Source: Actinomadura madurae
Lineage (GTDB): Bacteria > Actinomycetota > Actinomycetes > Streptosporangiales > Streptosporangiaceae
Direction: 5' to 3'
DNA: 64,000 nt
Assembly (NCBI RefSeq): GCF_900115095.1
Contig: NZ_FOVH01000010.1
Location: forward strand, 186,001-250,000
The position numbers and the translations under genes were made by a program. Below are positions 16,512-25,993 of the stretch, one piece after another. Below the pieces are notes generated by a model. It saw only the letters and a list, made by a program, of their open reading frames with translations, was not told the DNA's origin and ran no database searches. Within the stretch, counting starts at the first letter, position 1. Every line of letters begins with the position of its first letter.

Positions 16512-17287
16512 CTCCCTCGCTGGAGGTCCGGGGCCTCGCGTACGCCTACCCCGACGGCACGCAGGCCCTCTACGGCGTCGACCTGACGATCGGGCGCGGC
16601 GAGCGGGTCGCGCTGCTCGGGCCGAACGGCGCCGGGAAGACCACGCTCGTCCTGCATCTGAACGGCATCCTGCACGGCGGGCTGGGCGGGGTGAGGGTCG
16701 GCGGCCTTCCGGTGGACCCGAAGGACAAGAAGGCGCTGCGGGAGATCCGGCGCCGCGTCGGGATCGTCTTCCAGGATCCCGACGACCAGCTGTTCATGCC
16801 GACCGTGCGCGAGGACGTGGCGTTCGGGCCCGCCAACCTCGGCCTGCGCGGCGCCGAGCTGGACCGCCGGGTGCGGGACGCGCTCGGCCGGGTCGGCATG
16901 CTGGACGTCGCCGACCGGCCGCCGCAGCACCTCAGCTTCGGGCAGCGCCGCCGCGTCGCCGTCGCGACCGTCCTGGCGATGGAGCCCGAGATCCTCGTGC
17001 TGGACGAGCCGTCGTCCAACCTTGACCCGGCCAGCCGCCGCGAGCTGGCCGAGATCCTGCTGTCCCTGGACGTGACCGTCCTGATGGTCACCCACGACCT
17101 CCCGTACGCCGCCGAGCTGTGCCCGCGGTCGGTGATCCTCTCCGGCGGCGTCATCGCGGCCGACCGTCCCACCCGCGACCTGCTGACGGACTCGGCCATG
17201 CTCGCCGAGCACCGCCTGGAGCTCCCGTTCGGCTTCGACCCAGCAGCGGCACTTGCCGGGGGGTGTGGGGGGTCGTCCCCCCACTGA
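16508..17287 (+). CDS. cbiO: ECF transporter ATPase (A component)
   Basis: 259-residue ABC ATPase that powers nickel/cobalt import from the cytosolic face. Visible motifs are Walker A GPNGAGKTT, the Q-loop FQDPDDQLF (the DPDDQ form is typical of ECF ATPases), signature LSFGQRRR, Walker B ILVLDEP and the switch His in VTHDLP. Only one ATPase gene is present, so it would act as a homodimer, as CbiO/NikO do. The last ten codons come from a G-run/C-run repeat (17256-17287) that supplies the tail GGCGGSSPH and the TGA stop, so the native C-terminus may have been replaced. Confidence 0.95.
   Translation: MTPSLEVRGLAYAYPDGTQALYGVDLTIGRGERVALLGPNGAGKTTLVLHLNGILHGGLGGVRVGGLPVDPKDKKALREIRRRVGIVFQDPDDQLFMPTVREDVAFGPANLGLRGAELDRRVRDALGRVGMLDVADRPPQHLSFGQRRRVAVATVLAMEPEILVLDEPSSNLDPASRRELAEILLSLDVTVLMVTHDLPYAAELCPRSVILSGGVIAADRPTRDLLTDSAMLAEHRLELPFGFDPAAALAGGCGGSSPH
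17256..17287. repeat. Short G-run/C-run palindromic repeat at the cbiO 3' end (copy 3)
   Basis: Reads CCGGGGGGTGTGGGGGGTCG then six C and ACTGA. It ends exactly at the cbiO TGA stop codon. The centre (GGGGGGTCGTCCCCCC) is a near-perfect palindrome. It is the clearest member of the family and may also act as a transcription-end hairpin for the transporter operon. Confidence 0.6.
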
Positions 17288-17291
17288 AGGT

Positions 17292-17340
17292 GGGCCGCCG
17301 TTTCCTGAGCCGCCGCCGTTCCGGAGCCGCCACCGTTCCG
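17292..17340. repeat. Imperfect 17-bp tandem repeat
   Basis: GAGCCGCCGCCGTTCCG (17307-17323) is followed at once by GAGCCGCCACCGTTCCG (17324-17340), one mismatch apart. A shorter degenerate copy (GGGCCGCCGTTTCCT) precedes them. They lie between the transporter operon and the next gene, in sequence I do not think is translated. Confidence 0.5.
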
Positions 17341-17407
17341 GGCCGCGTGTCCGGGCGTTCCGCTTGCCTTGCCGTCCGCGCTCCGCGAGACTCGGGGGTA
17401 CTGACAC

Positions 17408-17422
17408 TGGTAACGGTTTTCA
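17408..17422 (+). promoter_or_regulatory. Possible Zur/Fur-type 7-1-7 operator
   Basis: TGGTAACGGTTTTCA is an imperfect 7-1-7 palindrome (five of seven pairs) in an AT-rich patch 23 bases before the ATPase start. It resembles the actinobacterial Zur form TGaaAAt-N-aTTttCA. The match is partial, so this is only suggestive. Confidence 0.3.
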
Positions 17423-17444
17423 TATCTCCACTTTGGGGGCATTC

Positions 17445-18404
17445 GTGAAGGTTGCGTTCGTCGGCAAGGGCGGCAGCGGCAAGACCACCCTGTCGTCGCT
17501 GTTCGTCCGGCACCTCGCCGGGCGCGGGCTGCCGGTGGTGGCCATCGACGCCGACATCAACCAGCATCTCGGCGTCGCGCTCGGCCTGGACGAGGCGCGC
17601 GCCGCCAAGATCCCCGCCCTGGGCGACCGGCTCACCGAGATCAAGGACCATCTGCGCGGCACCAACCCCCGGATCTCCGGCGCGTCCGCGATGGTCAAGA
17701 CCACCCCGCCCGGCACCGGCTCGCGGCTGCTGCGGTTCCGCGGCGAGGACCCCGTCCACGAGGCCGGGCAGGAGGTCGACGGCGTCACGCTGCTCGCCAC
17801 CGGCCCGTTCAATGACGACGACCTCGGCGTGGCCTGCTACCACTCCAAGACCGGCGCGGTCGAGCTCTACCTCAACCACCTCGTCGACGGCCCCGGAGAG
17901 TACGTCGTCGTCGACATGACCGCGGGCGCGGACACGTTCGCCTCCGGGCTGTTCACCCGGTTCGACCTGATGTTCCTGGTCGCCGAGCCCACCCGCAAGG
18001 GCGTCGGCGTGTACCGCCAGTACACCGAGTACGCCCGCGACTACGACGTCTCCATCCGCGTCGTCGGCAACAAGGTGCAGTCCGAGGACGACGTCGCCTA
18101 CCTGCGCGAGCACGTCGGCGACGACCTGCTGACCTGGCTCGGCCAGTCCGCCGCCGTGCGGGCGCTGGAGCAGGGGCGGCACGGGGTCGAGCTGGAGGAC
18201 GGCAACGCCGCCGCCCTCGACCGCATGCGCGCCGAGGTCGACGCGTGCGTCAAGGACTGGGACAGGTTCCAGCGGCAGGCCGTCGAGTTCCACGTCAAGA
18301 ACGCGCGAAGCTGGGCGAGCCGGGCCGCGGGGGAGGACCTCGAAGCGCAGGTCGACCCGGACTTCCGCTTCCCCTCCGCGGCGGACGCCGCCTACTCCGG
18401 GTAG
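17445..18404 (+). CDS. CooC/MinD-like P-loop ATPase
   Basis: 319 residues of the SIMIBI class (MinD/ParA/CooC group). The deviant Walker A VGKGGSGKTTLSS opens the protein, followed by the ADINQHLG segment (switch-like Asp) and VVVDMTAGADTFASG. Close CooC relatives load nickel into carbon monoxide dehydrogenase using a Cys-x-Cys pair. Here only isolated cysteines are visible (VACYHSK, VDACVKD), so that metal site is missing. The start at GTG 17445 gives VKVAFVGKGG. It sits directly after the nickel/cobalt transporter, 157 bases away with its own likely promoter. A role in metal-enzyme maturation is suggested by position only; no CODH or hydrogenase gene is in the window. Confidence 0.8.
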   Translation: MKVAFVGKGGSGKTTLSSLFVRHLAGRGLPVVAIDADINQHLGVALGLDEARAAKIPALGDRLTEIKDHLRGTNPRISGASAMVKTTPPGTGSRLLRFRGEDPVHEAGQEVDGVTLLATGPFNDDDLGVACYHSKTGAVELYLNHLVDGPGEYVVVDMTAGADTFASGLFTRFDLMFLVAEPTRKGVGVYRQYTEYARDYDVSIRVVGNKVQSEDDVAYLREHVGDDLLTWLGQSAAVRALEQGRHGVELEDGNAAALDRMRAEVDACVKDWDRFQRQAVEFHVKNARSWASRAAGEDLEAQVDPDFRFPSAADAAYSG

Positions 18405-18428
18405 TCCGGGGCCTACCGGCGGAGACGG

Positions 18429-19538
18429 ATGGGGACTACTCTGCCCGCCATGACGATGCGGCGGATGCTCGCGATGACGGGCGGCGCGTTGGTTCCCCTT
18501 GCCGTCCTCTCCCTCCTCGTCGGCAACCAGTGGGTGACCGACGCGATCGCGGAGAGCGGCTTCGAGTTCGGCGACGGCATCGGACCGCTGGTCTCCTGGC
18601 TGTTCGCGCTCGCCTGGCGGTTCACGCCGCGCACCGGGGCGGACTGGCGCTCCGTGGTGTCGGACGACTTCAGCCTGCTGGTCCTCTTCGCCGTGCTGGC
18701 GGTGCTGGTGGCGGGCGGCATCCGGCTCACCGACCCCGAGCGCGGCCCGTTCGGCGCCGTGATCATCGGCTGGTGGGCCGCGGTCGTCGCGGCCGGCGCG
18801 TCCGGCCTGGTGTCCGGGCCGCTGTCGTACTGGGCGCTGGACTTCCCCGACGATTCGCTCAGCATGGTGATCTTCTCGTCGATCGGTCAGGGCGCGGCCT
18901 TCGGGCTGGCGTTCGGCTGGCTCTCCGGTCTCGGCGCGCTGGGCGGCCTCTTCCTCGGCCGCCCGCGCGAGGCCGGGCCGCGGCCTCCGGGCGCCCAGCA
19001 GCCGTACGGCCCGCCGCAGCCGTACGCGGCGCAGCCGGGCATGCCCATGCAGCAGCCCTACCCCCAGCAGGCGCCCCCGCAGCAGATGCCGCAGCAGATG
19101 CCGCACCAACCGCACCAACCGCAGCAGCCGCACCCGTCGGCCGTCCCGTACGTCCCGCCGCAGGGGCAGCCGCCGCAGGCCGGCTGGGGTGCCGGTCCCG
19201 TCCCGCAGCAACCGGGCCAGCCGGGCCAACCGGGCCAACCGGGAGGGCAGTTCGGCACGCCTCCCGTCCCGCAGCAGCCGTCGGCGCCTCCCCAGGAGCA
19301 GGCGCCGCCTCCCGCCTCGCCCGCGGAGCCGGAGGAGGCCCCGCGGGACGCGCCGGGCGAGGCCCCCAAGGGCCCCGGTGAGGACGCTCCCGAGGACGCC
19401 GGAGACGACACGCCGAAGGACGACCCGAAGGACGAACCGGCCGACGACGGCCAGGACGACGGCAAGGACGACGGGGACGACGACCTCGACCTCGCCGACC
19501 GGACGGTGATCGACCGCAGGCGCGACGACGACACCTGA
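18429..19538 (+). CDS. Membrane protein with long Pro/Gln-rich and acidic tail
   Basis: 369 residues. The first 190 carry about four transmembrane helices (GALVPLAVLSLLVGN, LLVLFAVLAVLVAGG, AVIIGWWAAVVAAGA, a glycine-rich helix near 170). The rest is predicted to be disordered: proline/glutamine repeats (PQQMPQQMPHQPHQPQQP, GQPGQPGQPGG), then a strongly acidic Asp/Glu/Pro stretch ending in DRTVIDRRRDDDT. The family is not recognised. Low-complexity tails of this kind occur on actinobacterial envelope proteins. ATG 18429 follows GGAG; ATG 18450 is an alternative. It lies 24 bases after the ATPase gene and may share its transcript. Confidence 0.8.
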   Translation: MGTTLPAMTMRRMLAMTGGALVPLAVLSLLVGNQWVTDAIAESGFEFGDGIGPLVSWLFALAWRFTPRTGADWRSVVSDDFSLLVLFAVLAVLVAGGIRLTDPERGPFGAVIIGWWAAVVAAGASGLVSGPLSYWALDFPDDSLSMVIFSSIGQGAAFGLAFGWLSGLGALGGLFLGRPREAGPRPPGAQQPYGPPQPYAAQPGMPMQQPYPQQAPPQQMPQQMPHQPHQPQQPHPSAVPYVPPQGQPPQAGWGAGPVPQQPGQPGQPGQPGGQFGTPPVPQQPSAPPQEQAPPPASPAEPEEAPRDAPGEAPKGPGEDAPEDAGDDTPKDDPKDEPADDGQDDGKDDGDDDLDLADRTVIDRRRDDDT

Positions 19539-19581
19539 CCCCCGCGCGCGCACGCTTCCCGGGCCTGCGAGAATCGGGCCC

Positions 19582-20058
19582 ATGCGCGTGTTTCTTGGAT
19601 CCGACCATGCCGGCTTCGAGCTGAAGGAGCACCTGGTCTCCTGGCTGAAGGAGCACGGGCATGAGGCCGTCGACTGCGGCGCGTTCGAGTACGACGCCGC
19701 CGACGACTACCCGCCCTTCGTCCTGCGGGCGGCCGAGCGGACGGTGGCGGAGCCGGGCACGCTCGGCGTCGTGATCGGCGGGTCCGGGAACGGCGAGGCG
19801 ATCGCGGCGAACAAGGTCCGGGGCGTCCGCGCCGCCCTGGTCTGGAGCGAGGACACCGCGACGCTCGCCCGCGGGCACAACGACGCGAACGTCATCGCGC
19901 TGGGGGCGCGCCAGCACGATCTGGACACCGCGGCCCGGTTCCTGGAGCTGTTCATCGAGACGGCCTACTCCAAGGAGCCGCGCCACACGCGCCGGATCAG
20001 GATGCTGAGCGAGTACGAGGAGACCGGTCAGCTGCCCTCGCTGCCGCGCGAGGGCTGA
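19582..20058 (+). CDS. rpiB: Ribose-5-phosphate isomerase B
   Basis: Interconverts ribulose 5-phosphate and ribose 5-phosphate in the pentose phosphate pathway (cytosolic). The 158-residue protein starts MRVFLGSDHAGFELKEHL. It has the mycobacterial-type active site GGSGNGEAIAANK, with Ser in the place of the catalytic Cys of E. coli RpiB and Glu as the base, plus RAALVWSEDTA and the GHNDANVIALGAR segment. In M. tuberculosis rpiB (Rv2465c) adjoins Rv2466c and pepN, and both homologues are upstream here. Confidence 0.96.
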   Translation: MRVFLGSDHAGFELKEHLVSWLKEHGHEAVDCGAFEYDAADDYPPFVLRAAERTVAEPGTLGVVIGGSGNGEAIAANKVRGVRAALVWSEDTATLARGHNDANVIALGARQHDLDTAARFLELFIETAYSKEPRHTRRIRMLSEYEETGQLPSLPREG

Positions 20059-20081
20059 CCGGCACCGCCGGGCGCCGGGCG

Positions 20082-20306
20082 CTACAGCCCGTTCTCCGGG
20101 GGTTTGTGGGGGCCGCGCTTGCCGAGGCGGCGCCGCTCGTTCTTGGCGGCCTTGGTCCGCTTCGCGGGCTCGCCGGAACCGCCGGGTCCCGGACGCGCGC
20201 CCGGCGCCGGACCGGCGGGCGGCGCCTCGCCGTCGGGCCGCGGGCGCGAGATGTCGCGGGCCCTCATCGCCGCGTCCACCGTGATCCTCATGCCCGGCTG
20301 GACCAT
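20082..20306 (-). CDS. Small basic hypothetical protein
   Basis: 74 residues (MVQPGMRITVDAAMRARDISRP at the N-terminus). A short ordered start is followed by a Pro/Gly-rich linker and a lysine/arginine-rich C-terminus (KRTKAAKNERRRLGKRGPHK) that could bind nucleic acid. AGGAGGGG lies four bases before the ATG at 20306, which supports translation. No domain is recognised. It is convergent with rpiB (23 bases between stops) and divergent from the phosphatase gene. Confidence 0.65.
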   Translation of the reverse strand: MVQPGMRITVDAAMRARDISRPRPDGEAPPAGPAPGARPGPGGSGEPAKRTKAAKNERRRLGKRGPHKPPENGL

Positions 20307-20447
20307 GCCGCCCCTCCTCTCCCGGGGAGAACATCGACCCCGGAGTCACCCCTACCCCGATATCGTGTAGCGGGACCGTCGCGAACAGTGACCGGTGCGG
20401 CCGGATACTGACCGGGCGGGGGCAATGCTCGATACAGTGCCGGAGTC

Positions 20448-21566
20448 ATGCTTCAACGACTGGTGCAGCTGCTCCCGCCGAGAGTCCGCGCCGTGCTGCG
20501 CAGGATCCCCTTCCTCGTCATGCTGTACCGGTGGCTCCGGCGCGGGAAGCTGACCAGGGAGCGGTACGTCTTCGCCGCGCTGGCGGTCCTCGCGATCGCG
20601 ATCGGGCTGGCCACCTCCAGCGAGTCGCGCGGGCTGGCGCCGTCCGGCGCCTTGGTGCTGATCGTGCTGGTCGGCGGGCTGCTGCTGAAGGTGCGGAGCC
20701 TGGTCGGCCTGCTCGGCGTCGTGGTCGCGGTGACGGCCTACAACGCCTGGGAAGAGGTCGCCTCGATCGGGCCCGGCATGATCGCCACCCTCACCATCAC
20801 CGCGGTGCTCGCGCTCACCCTGGCGCGGACGCGCCAGCAGCTCGGGGTGCAGGGCCTGCGCGGCGACTCGATGCTGTTGGAGCTGCGCGACCGGCTGCGG
20901 CGGCACGGCGAGATGCCCGAGCTGCCGGACGGCTGGAACACCCAGGTCGTGATGCTGCAGGCAGGCGGGTCGTCGTTCGGCGGCGACTTCGTGGTGTCGG
21001 CGTCCGACGGCGACACGCTGGAGGTCGCGCTGGTCGACGTGTCCGGCAAGGGCACCGACGCCGGGACCCGGGCGCTGATGCTGTCGGGGGCGTTCGGTGG
21101 GCTTCTTGGATCGGTCCAGCCCGACCGTTTTCTCCCCTCTTGTAACGGTTACCTGCAACGCCAGCGGTGGGACGAGGGGTTCGTCACCGCCGTCCACGTC
21201 GTGGTCGACCTGAAGTCGGGGGAGTACACGGTCGAGTCGGCGGGCCACCCGCCGGCCGTCCAGTTCGACTCGGGCAGTGGCGCCTGGCGGGTCAGCTCCG
21301 CCAAGGGCGTGGTGCTCGGTGTGGTCCCCGACCTGAACTGCGTCCCCGAACGGGGGCAGCTGCGGCCGGGCGACGCGCTGCTGCTGTACACCGACGGGCT
21401 GGTGGAGTCCCCGGGCAGCGATCTCGACGCCGGGATCGACCGGCTGCTCGGCGAGGCGGAGCGGCTCGTCCCGCAGGGCTTCGGCAGCGGCGCGCGGAAA
21501 CTGGTGGAGACGATGGCCGCGACCCGCGACGACGACTGCGCGCTCGTCCTCATCTGGCGCACCTGA
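20448..21566 (+). CDS. Membrane-anchored SpoIIE/PP2C-type serine phosphatase
   Basis: 372 residues. Three to four hydrophobic segments between residues 45 and 125 anchor it. The cytosolic C-terminal domain is a PP2C/SpoIIE phosphatase, with metal-binding motifs FGGDFVV, DVSGKGTDAG and LLYTDGLVE followed by the final DDD segment. Such enzymes dephosphorylate anti-sigma-factor antagonists or other Ser/Thr phosphoproteins. A Ser/Thr kinase is encoded just downstream on the opposite strand (stops 17 bases apart), so the two could act on shared substrates; that is inference. Confidence 0.93.
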   Translation: MLQRLVQLLPPRVRAVLRRIPFLVMLYRWLRRGKLTRERYVFAALAVLAIAIGLATSSESRGLAPSGALVLIVLVGGLLLKVRSLVGLLGVVVAVTAYNAWEEVASIGPGMIATLTITAVLALTLARTRQQLGVQGLRGDSMLLELRDRLRRHGEMPELPDGWNTQVVMLQAGGSSFGGDFVVSASDGDTLEVALVDVSGKGTDAGTRALMLSGAFGGLLGSVQPDRFLPSCNGYLQRQRWDEGFVTAVHVVVDLKSGEYTVESAGHPPAVQFDSGSGAWRVSSAKGVVLGVVPDLNCVPERGQLRPGDALLLYTDGLVESPGSDLDAGIDRLLGEAERLVPQGFGSGARKLVETMAATRDDDCALVLIWRT

Positions 21567-21583
21567 CCGCGGCCGGCCCCGCG

Positions 21584-22705
<1,122 letters not shown>

Positions 22706-23100
22706 GCGGTGTTCCCGGCCCCCCTTCCGTCTCTCCCGTCCGTCCATCCCCGTTCGCGGGCAGATTATGGCGAGTTCGCGGAGGAAGTGCGGAAACGTGA
22801 TTGTCACGCCGATGTAGCACCGCGTGCACCGGACGGGTGCAGAGTGGAGGTCAGTTCGGCAGCACGGCCGGTCCCGTCGGATCCTCCTCGGCGCGCGGGT
22901 GGCGGCCGGCTGGCGGCACCGAAGGCGGTGTCCGCGTGGACGGCTCCCCAGGGGTGGGAGGCGCCGTCCGCGCGGGCGCCGGTCCGATGTTTCGCAGGGC
23001 AATGGGGAGGTAACAACCAGTTCTGCGCTCACCCCCCGGCGCTGGACGCGGCGCGCGGCGCCGGCCGCCGCGTGCGAGCCGGAAGGGGGAGAAGCGCCGG
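22706..23100. other. 395-bp divergent intergenic region with a stem-loop
   Basis: I see no convincing gene here on either strand. It should contain the promoters of the Ser/Thr kinase (minus) and the histidine kinase (plus). One long hairpin is present at 22938-22969: GGACGGC pairs with GCCGTCC, with an inner CTCCC/GGGAG stem. A ribosome-site-like GGGGAGG at 23004-23016 has no start codon in a useful frame. It is long for this gene-dense window. Confidence 0.5.
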
Positions 23101-24465
23101 GTGCGGAGGCTCCGGGACCTGCTGTCGCCGTCGTGCTGGTCGGTACGGACCCGCGTGACCGCCGCCGCGACCCTGATCGTCGCCCTTCTCTTCATCGCCG
23201 GCGTCGTGCTCTTCTACCAGACCGTCCGGAACACGGTCTACCAGGGCCTGCACGACCGCGGCACCTTCGCCATCGCCGACCTGACCGCCCAGGTGCGCGA
23301 CCACGACCCGCGCGGCACGCTGCACGTGCATGATCCCGATTTCATCCTCCTGCAGGTCGTGGACGAGAACGGCATCGTGCTGGCGCACAGCGAGCCCCTG
23401 CGGACGAGCCCCCCGCTCGACGTCCCCGCCCCGCCGGTCCAGGGCAGGCCCGGCCATCGCACGACGGAGCTTCCGGGGTACGCCGAGGTCTATGTCGTCA
23501 CCGAGCGGGTGCGGACCCGGACGGGGCAGCGGACCGTCCACACCGCCGCCCCCATCACGGAGTTCCACCGCTTCAAGAGCCTGTTCATCGGCCTGCTCGC
23601 GATGTCGGTCGTGGTGGCCACCACGGCGGTCGGCTGGATCGTGTCGCTGTCGATGCGCCGGGCGCTGCGGCCGGTGCGGGAGATGAGCGCCGAGCTCACG
23701 GAGATCACCGGTGGCGAGACCGACGAGCGGGTGACCGTCCCGGCACCGGTGGACGAGGTGTCCGAGCTGGCCGCGTCGGTCAACGTGACGCTGGACAGGC
23801 TGGAGGACGTCCTGCGGCGGCAGCGCGCGTTCGTCGCGGACGTCTCGCACGAGCTGCGCAGCCCGCTGACCGGGCTCCGCGCCCAGCTGGAGGTGGCCCT
23901 CCAACATCCCGAGGACGAGGACTGGCCGGCGGTCGCGCGGGCGGCCCTCGCGGACGCCGACCGGCTGCAGGGCATCGTCGGCGACCTGCTCATCCTGGCG
24001 AAGCTCGGCGCGGGCGTGCACGTCCCGCGCGAGCCCAAGGATCTCGGCGAGCTGGTCCGGGCGGAGGTGGACCGGCGGCCCCGCCGGGTCCCGGTCGAGG
24101 TCGAGGCGGACGAGGGCGTCCAGGCGCGGGTCACCCCGCACCACATGGTGAGGCTGCTGACCAACCTGCTCGACAACGCCGAGCGGCACGCCAAGTCGCG
24201 GGTGCGGGTGAGCGTGGCGGCGGACGGTCCGGACGCCGTGCTGGAGGTCCGCGACGACGGCACCGGCGTCCCGCCGGAGTTCCGCGAGCAGATCTTCCGG
24301 CGGTTCCAGCGGCTCGACGAGGGCCGCGAGCGCGATCCCGGCGGCACCGGCCTCGGGCTGACGATCTCCCGCGACATCGCCCGCGCGCACGGCGGCACGC
24401 TCGTCGCCGCCGACAGCGACCAGGGCGCGCGGTTCGTGCTGCGCATCCCCCGCGACGAGCTGTGA
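23101..24465 (+). CDS. Orphan sensor histidine kinase
   Basis: 454 residues. Transmembrane helix 1 is at about 20-40 and helix 2 at 160-183, flanking an extracytoplasmic sensor of about 120 residues. HAMP follows (MRRALRPVREMSAELTEIT), then HisKA with His250 in DVSHELRSPLTGLRAQL, then HATPase with NLLDNAERHA, RDDGTGVPP and GGTGLGLTIS. It phosphorylates a response regulator in answer to an external signal. No response-regulator gene adjoins it, which is unusual for this class; the partner must be elsewhere. GTG 23101 follows GGGGGAG. Confidence 0.93.
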   Translation: MRRLRDLLSPSCWSVRTRVTAAATLIVALLFIAGVVLFYQTVRNTVYQGLHDRGTFAIADLTAQVRDHDPRGTLHVHDPDFILLQVVDENGIVLAHSEPLRTSPPLDVPAPPVQGRPGHRTTELPGYAEVYVVTERVRTRTGQRTVHTAAPITEFHRFKSLFIGLLAMSVVVATTAVGWIVSLSMRRALRPVREMSAELTEITGGETDERVTVPAPVDEVSELAASVNVTLDRLEDVLRRQRAFVADVSHELRSPLTGLRAQLEVALQHPEDEDWPAVARAALADADRLQGIVGDLLILAKLGAGVHVPREPKDLGELVRAEVDRRPRRVPVEVEADEGVQARVTPHHMVRLLTNLLDNAERHAKSRVRVSVAADGPDAVLEVRDDGTGVPPEFREQIFRRFQRLDEGRERDPGGTGLGLTISRDIARAHGGTLVAADSDQGARFVLRIPRDEL

Positions 24466-24471
24466 TCCTCG

Positions 24472-25893
24472 CTAGCCCGCCGCCACCGGCGGGCGGCGTG
24501 CCGCGTGCCGGGTCGCCTGCTCGAACGCGTGCCCGATCCGCAGCACGGCGAGGTCGGCGCGGTGGGGGCCGACGATCTGCAGGCCGACCGGCAGCCCGCC
24601 GGAGGTGAACCCGGCGGGCACCGACAGCGCCGGGCAGCCGGTCGCCGAGATCAGGAAGCACGACCGCATCCATTCCAGGTAGTCGTGCATCCGCTGCCCG
24701 GCGACCTCCTCCGGGTATTCGAGGTCGGCGTCGAACGGCGGCACCTGGCTGACCGGCAGGAGCAGCGCGTCGTACCGGCCGAAGAACTCGCGCATCCGGT
24801 GGAACAGGGCCGTGTGCAGCGTCTCGGCCCGCCCGAGGTCGGCGCCGGTGAGGGAGCGCCCGGCGTCGATGTTCGCGGCGAGGGACTCTTTGAATTCTCC
24901 GCGGCGCTCGTCGAGGAGGGGGCGCAGGGTGATGTCCCAGTGCCAGGCCCGCAGGGTGCGGAACACCTCGTCGGCGCCGGTCAGGTCGGGCGCCGCCTCC
25001 TCGACCGCGCAGCCCAGCTCCTGGAAAACCTTGACGGCGGGTTCGAGGACGCCGGTGACGGCGGGTTCGACGGGGATCGTCCCGCCGAGGTCGGGCGCCC
25101 AGGCGACGCGGAGTCCCGCGAGGTCGCCGTCGAGCGGGGCGGCGAACGCCGAACCGGGCGTCTCCAGGGCGATCGGGCTGCGCGGGTCGGGCCCGGCGAG
25201 CACCGACAGCAGCAGCGCCACGTCCGCGACCTCCCGGGCCATCGGGCCCTGCACGCCGAGCGTCGACCAGGCCGCCGCCACCGGCCACGACGGCACCCGT
25301 CCCGGCGACGGGCGGAGCCCGGCGACGTTGCAGAAGGACGCGGGGTTGCGCAGGGAGCCGCCCATGTCGCCGCCGTCCGCCAGCGGATGCATCCCGCAGG
25401 CGAGGGCCGCCGCGGCGCCGCCGCTGCTGCCGCCCGCCGACCGCGACGGGTCGTAGGGGTTGCGGGTGAGACCGAAGACGGGGTTGAACGTGTGCGATCC
25501 GGCGGCGAACTCCGGGGTGTTGGTCTTGCCGAGCGTGACGGCCCCGGCGGCCCGGATCCGCTCGACGACCAGCTCGTCCTCGGCCGGGACGTGGTCGGCG
25601 AAGATCGGCGAGCCGGACGTGGTGCGGATGCCCGCGGTGGCGTGGGTGTCCTTGTGCGCCACCGGAAGGCCGTGCAGCGGGCCGGGCTCCTCCCCGGCCG
25701 CGAGCCGCTCGTCGGCGGCCCGTGCCTGCTCGGCCGCCCGCTCCGCGACCAGCGTGACGACGGCGTTGACCCGCGGGTTCGTCCGCTCGATCTGGTCGAG
25801 ATGCGCTTGCAGGACCTCGCGCGCAGACAGGTCGCGGGTGCGGATGCGGCGCGCCAGGTCGCGGGCGGACGCGAAGCAGATCTCCTCGGACAC
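24472..25893 (-). CDS. Amidase signature family hydrolase
   Basis: 473 residues with the amidase triad: Lys in LPVAHKDTH, cis-Ser in SRSAGGSSGGAAAA and Ser in GGDMGGSLRNPASF. The C-terminal SATGCPALSVPAGF and LPVGLQIVGP are standard. The cytosolic enzyme hydrolyses an amide bond of unknown substrate. It diverges from the 6553 amidase in all variable regions, so the two are not a recent duplication. The ATG at 25893 gives MSEEICFASARDLARRI. It is convergent with the histidine kinase (6 bases between stops) and divergent from the carboxyltransferase gene. Confidence 0.92.
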   Translation of the reverse strand: MSEEICFASARDLARRIRTRDLSAREVLQAHLDQIERTNPRVNAVVTLVAERAAEQARAADERLAAGEEPGPLHGLPVAHKDTHATAGIRTTSGSPIFADHVPAEDELVVERIRAAGAVTLGKTNTPEFAAGSHTFNPVFGLTRNPYDPSRSAGGSSGGAAAALACGMHPLADGGDMGGSLRNPASFCNVAGLRPSPGRVPSWPVAAAWSTLGVQGPMAREVADVALLLSVLAGPDPRSPIALETPGSAFAAPLDGDLAGLRVAWAPDLGGTIPVEPAVTGVLEPAVKVFQELGCAVEEAAPDLTGADEVFRTLRAWHWDITLRPLLDERRGEFKESLAANIDAGRSLTGADLGRAETLHTALFHRMREFFGRYDALLLPVSQVPPFDADLEYPEEVAGQRMHDYLEWMRSCFLISATGCPALSVPAGFTSGGLPVGLQIVGPHRADLAVLRIGHAFEQATRHAARRPPVAAG

Positions 25894-25993
25894 GTGCCTT
25901 CCCTTCTGCCGGGTCCCTCCCAGTGTCCACCCCGGATGCCGGAGGGACCCGCGCTGAGGTCATCATGCAGGGGAGACCGGCGGAAGGGGACCC

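Noticed and set aside
22801..23016. Short frames of about 70 codons on both strands in the kinase intergenic region
   Set aside because: No ribosome sites, low-complexity Gly/Arg/Ser content and no recognisable features.
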